Assembly: GCA_916720465.1 (NCBI GenBank)
Contig: CAKARF010000050.1
Coordinates: 1-6,565 of the forward strand
DNA: 6,565 nt
Origin: an uncultured Atopobium sp.
GTDB taxonomy: Bacteria; Actinomycetota; Coriobacteriia; Coriobacteriales; Atopobiaceae
Reading direction: 5' to 3'
The notes under the pieces were generated by a model. The model made no database searches, was not told the DNA's origin, and saw nothing but the letters and a program-made list of their open reading frames with translations. This document shows positions 4,935 through 6,565 of this stretch, in pieces. Positions within the stretch are counted from its first letter, which is position 1. Every line of letters starts with the position of its first letter. Position numbers and translations under genes: made by a program.

Positions 4935-5542
4935 ATGGCAACTGAAAAAGAGCAGGTTCAGGAGTTTCTCTCCATTGTGGGAAAGTCGCTCCATCAGTAT
5001 GTAGAGAGCATTGATTTTGATGCGCTTTCCGCAGCTAAAAGCTTATTTTGGACGCAGAGGCAAAGGGCGGCCGTCTGCATGTAACCGGTATTGGTAAGCC
5101 AGGTCACGTCTCCGGTTATGCTGCATTGCTCTTCTCGTCAACCGGAACTCCAACTTATGAGCTTCACGGTACCGAGTGCGTTCACGGATCTGCTGGTCAG
5201 ACTTGTCCTGGCGACGTGGTTATTGCTATTTCTAACTCTGGCGAGACAGGCGAGCTCAAGGCTACCGTTACCTGCCTTAAGAACGTAGGCGTGCACATTA
5301 TTGCGCTGACCGGAAATCCAAACTCTTGGCTGGCAAACGAGGCAGAAGTTGCTCTCATTGCAGGCGTTGAGCAGGAGGGCGATTCCATGAACAAGCCACC
5401 ACGCGCTTCTATCCTGGCAGAGATTATGGAGCTCCAGTGCCTCTCCATCCTGCTCCAGAACGAGTACGGCCTTAATCCAGGGCAGTACGTTAAGTGGCAT
5501 CCAGGAGGAGCTCTTGGCGCATCTATTCGCGAAGGCAAATAA
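4935..5542 (+). pseudogene. SIS-domain sugar-phosphate isomerase (KpsF/GutQ-like, no CBS domains), frameshifted
   Basis: An ATG at 4935 with AAGGAG six bases upstream opens a frame that reads MATEKEQVQEFLSIVGK and onward, but it hits a TAA at 5082-5084 after 49 residues. The SIS domain continues one frame back to the TAA at 5540-5542. Adding one A to the A-run at 5037-5040 joins the halves smoothly (...SAAKKLILDAEAKGG...) into a 202-residue protein. In that restored numbering the motifs are TGIGKPGH (51-58), SNSGET (100-105) and HPGGALG (189-195), which bind and isomerise phosphosugars in KdsD/GutQ/KpsF enzymes (aldose/ketose phosphate isomerases). The C-terminal CBS pair of full-length KdsD is absent, and the usual TPTTST stretch is replaced by NKPPRAS. 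The downstream part could only start at a TTG (5048) with no ribosome site and would lack the N-terminal helices. The cause is a true mutation, a read error or, less likely, recoding. Adjacent aldolase and PTS genes suggest a catabolic role. Confidence 0.8.
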
Positions 5543-5580
5543 CCCCAGGTAAACACTGTAAAGCATACAGAGGAGTTTGC

Positions 5581-6477
5581 ATGTCAACATTTAAGGGCGT
5601 TATTGTTCCTATGGTCACGCCGTTTAACCGCGACGAAGAACAGTCTATCAATTACGAAGCCGCTGAGCAGCTTCTGGAAAAGCTCATCTCCGAGGGCGCA
5701 GACGGCATCTTTACGTTTGGCTCTAACGGCGAGTTCCACGTTTGTAACCCTGACGAGAAGATCAAGTTCTCCAAGTTTATTATCGAGAAAACCGCTGGTC
5801 GTCTTCCTGTTTACGTAGGAACCGGCGCATGCTCAACAAAAGAGGCTCTCTACATGAGTCGTGAAGCAGAGGCAATTGGCGCCGATGCACTTTCCGTTAT
5901 CAACCCTTACTTCCTGGGCATTTCTGACCAGCAGCTGGTTGAGTACTTCAAGACGGTTGCGGCAAGTGTTAAGATTCCTGTCCTTCTGTACAACATTCCT
6001 AAGGGAACTGGCAAAAACATTTCTAAAGAGGCTGTTGAGCAGCTGGTAACCATTGAAAACATCAAGGGCATTAAGGACAGCTCCGGCAACATTGATAACC
6101 TCAAGGATTATCTGGACGCTGCCGCTGGTCACGACGTTGACGTACTTGTAGGCTCTGACGGCAAGATTTCTGAGGCTCACGCCCTTGGAGCTCAGGGCAC
6201 TATTGCAGGTACCGCAAACCTTATCACCAAGGTTGTTGTTGACCTTTGGAAGGCTCTTGAGGCAGGAAATGCAGAAGAGGCAGCTCGCCTGCAGGCAGAG
6301 ATTGAGCCAATCCGCGACATCCTGCACCTTGGAAGCACACCTCAGACGCTTAAGCGCTCTCTTGAGCTTGCTGGATATCCTGTTGGCCCTGCTCGTTTCC
6401 CGGTTACCGAGGTTGCAGAGGGTGTTGACGAGAAGATCTATGCAATGCTTGACCATTACGGAATTGCTCATAACTAA
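5581..6477 (+). CDS. DapA/NanA-family class I aldolase (pyruvate-type lyase)
   Basis: The 298-residue protein has normal length for this TIM-barrel family. Members form a Schiff base between a lysine and the keto group of pyruvate or a 2-keto acid. Predicted Schiff-base Lys165 lies in GIKDSSGN (163-170) and the catalytic Tyr137 in YNIPKGTG (137-144). The pyruvate-carboxylate loop reads GSNGE (47-51) instead of the GTTGE of DapA, the NPYF segment (108-111) replaces the TPYY of DapA, and the arginine that DapA uses for its dicarboxylic substrate is Gly142. It is therefore probably not the lysine-pathway enzyme but a catabolic aldolase of the N-acetylneuraminate or 2-keto-3-deoxy sugar acid type; the exact substrate is not readable. 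The ATG at 5581 is chosen over an in-frame GTG at 5494 because AGAGGAG ends five bases upstream and the family's FKGVIVPMVTPF start follows directly. It comes 38 bases after the SIS gene and is probably co-transcribed. Confidence 0.93.
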   Translation: MSTFKGVIVPMVTPFNRDEEQSINYEAAEQLLEKLISEGADGIFTFGSNGEFHVCNPDEKIKFSKFIIEKTAGRLPVYVGTGACSTKEALYMSREAEAIGADALSVINPYFLGISDQQLVEYFKTVAASVKIPVLLYNIPKGTGKNISKEAVEQLVTIENIKGIKDSSGNIDNLKDYLDAAAGHDVDVLVGSDGKISEAHALGAQGTIAGTANLITKVVVDLWKALEAGNAEEAARLQAEIEPIRDILHLGSTPQTLKRSLELAGYPVGPARFPVTEVAEGVDEKIYAMLDHYGIAHN

Positions 6478-6548
6478 GTATCAAAACGACGGGTTTCTCG
6501 CCAGCTCAAGAGGGTAGTGCGAGATACGTTTACAAGGAGATGTTGTAT

Positions 6549-6565
6549 ATGAAGATGCAGAAAGC
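6549..6565 (+). CDS. Start of a further gene, truncated by window end
   Basis: An ATG at 6549 has AAGGAG (6534-6539) nine bases upstream and reads MKMQK before the window ends. It follows the aldolase by 71 bases on the same strand and probably belongs to the same operon. The second ATG, at 6555, is 15 bases from the ribosome site and less likely to be the start. Five residues are too few to name a product. Confidence 0.55.

Noticed and set aside
5033..5050. Programmed -1 ribosomal frameshift in the SIS gene
   Set aside because: There is no X-XXY-YYZ slippery heptamer in the zero frame, and re-pairing of the AAA codon tRNA would hit TAA; a deletion or read error is simpler.
5494..5580. In-frame GTG start 29 codons upstream of the aldolase ATG
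   Set aside because: It lies inside the end of the SIS coding sequence and the extra residues are unlike the family; the ATG at 5581 has a strong AGAGGAG site.
6496..6524. Inverted repeat TCTCGC/GCGAGA after the aldolase gene as a terminator
   Set aside because: It is a six-base stem with a 17-base loop and no T-run, followed by a ribosome site and a further gene; it is probably chance or a minor intercistronic structure.
1..6565. CRISPR arrays, tRNA/rRNA genes, prophage or defence systems
   Set aside because: I saw no regularly spaced repeats, no tRNA-like cloverleaf and no phage or defence-type proteins; the window is a sugar-uptake and catabolism locus.

Overview
The window comes from a bacterial chromosome of mid-range GC content. 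Its intergenic regions are AT-rich and its Shine-Dalgarno sites are AGGAG-type. Protein style and gene content fit a low-to-mid GC Gram-positive, and I favour a Coriobacteriia/Atopobiaceae-like actinomycete (Atopobium/Lancefieldella/Olsenella type). That assignment is an impression from the sequence with modest confidence, because no rRNA or marker gene is present.

Layout. Bases 1-669 hold the 3' part of a YitT-family membrane protein gene (+ strand), cut by the window edge. It converges on a DeoR-family repressor gene (795-1577, - strand). The gap between them holds a nested palindrome that looks like the repressor's rho-independent terminator and also resembles the terminal repeats of IS3-family insertion sequences. 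A 380-base AT-rich divergent region (1578-1957) separates the repressor from a + strand locus. It contains a promoter candidate in each direction, several copies of a TGTTCAT/TGAATGTT half-site placed as expected for repressor operators, and a hairpin-rich 5' leader.

The + strand locus encodes the three parts of an ascorbate (Ula/SgaT) family phosphotransferase system as separate proteins: IIA (1958-2413), IIB (2413-2712, overlapping IIA by one base) and the IIC permease (from 2890, or possibly 2872, to 4179). A 17-bp hairpin lies between IIB and IIC. A strong rho-independent terminator (4221-4254) follows IIC. After it come a small membrane protein of unknown function (4279-4878), a SIS-domain sugar-phosphate isomerase gene broken by an apparent one-base deletion in an A-run (4935-5542), a DapA/N-acetylneuraminate-lyase family class I aldolase (5581-6477), and the first codons of another gene (from 6549).

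Working model (inference): the DeoR protein represses itself and the PTS locus. The PTS imports and phosphorylates a sugar acid or related compound, the SIS enzyme isomerises a phosphorylated intermediate, and the aldolase cleaves a 2-keto-3-deoxy-type acid to pyruvate plus an aldehyde. None of the known ascorbate catabolic enzymes (UlaG, UlaD, UlaE, UlaF) is in the window, and several IIC residues that would contact ascorbate are changed. The substrate is therefore probably not L-ascorbate. Two points suggest local gene decay or base errors: the SIS frameshift, and a IIC start region where the well-placed ribosome site leads to ATA instead of ATG.
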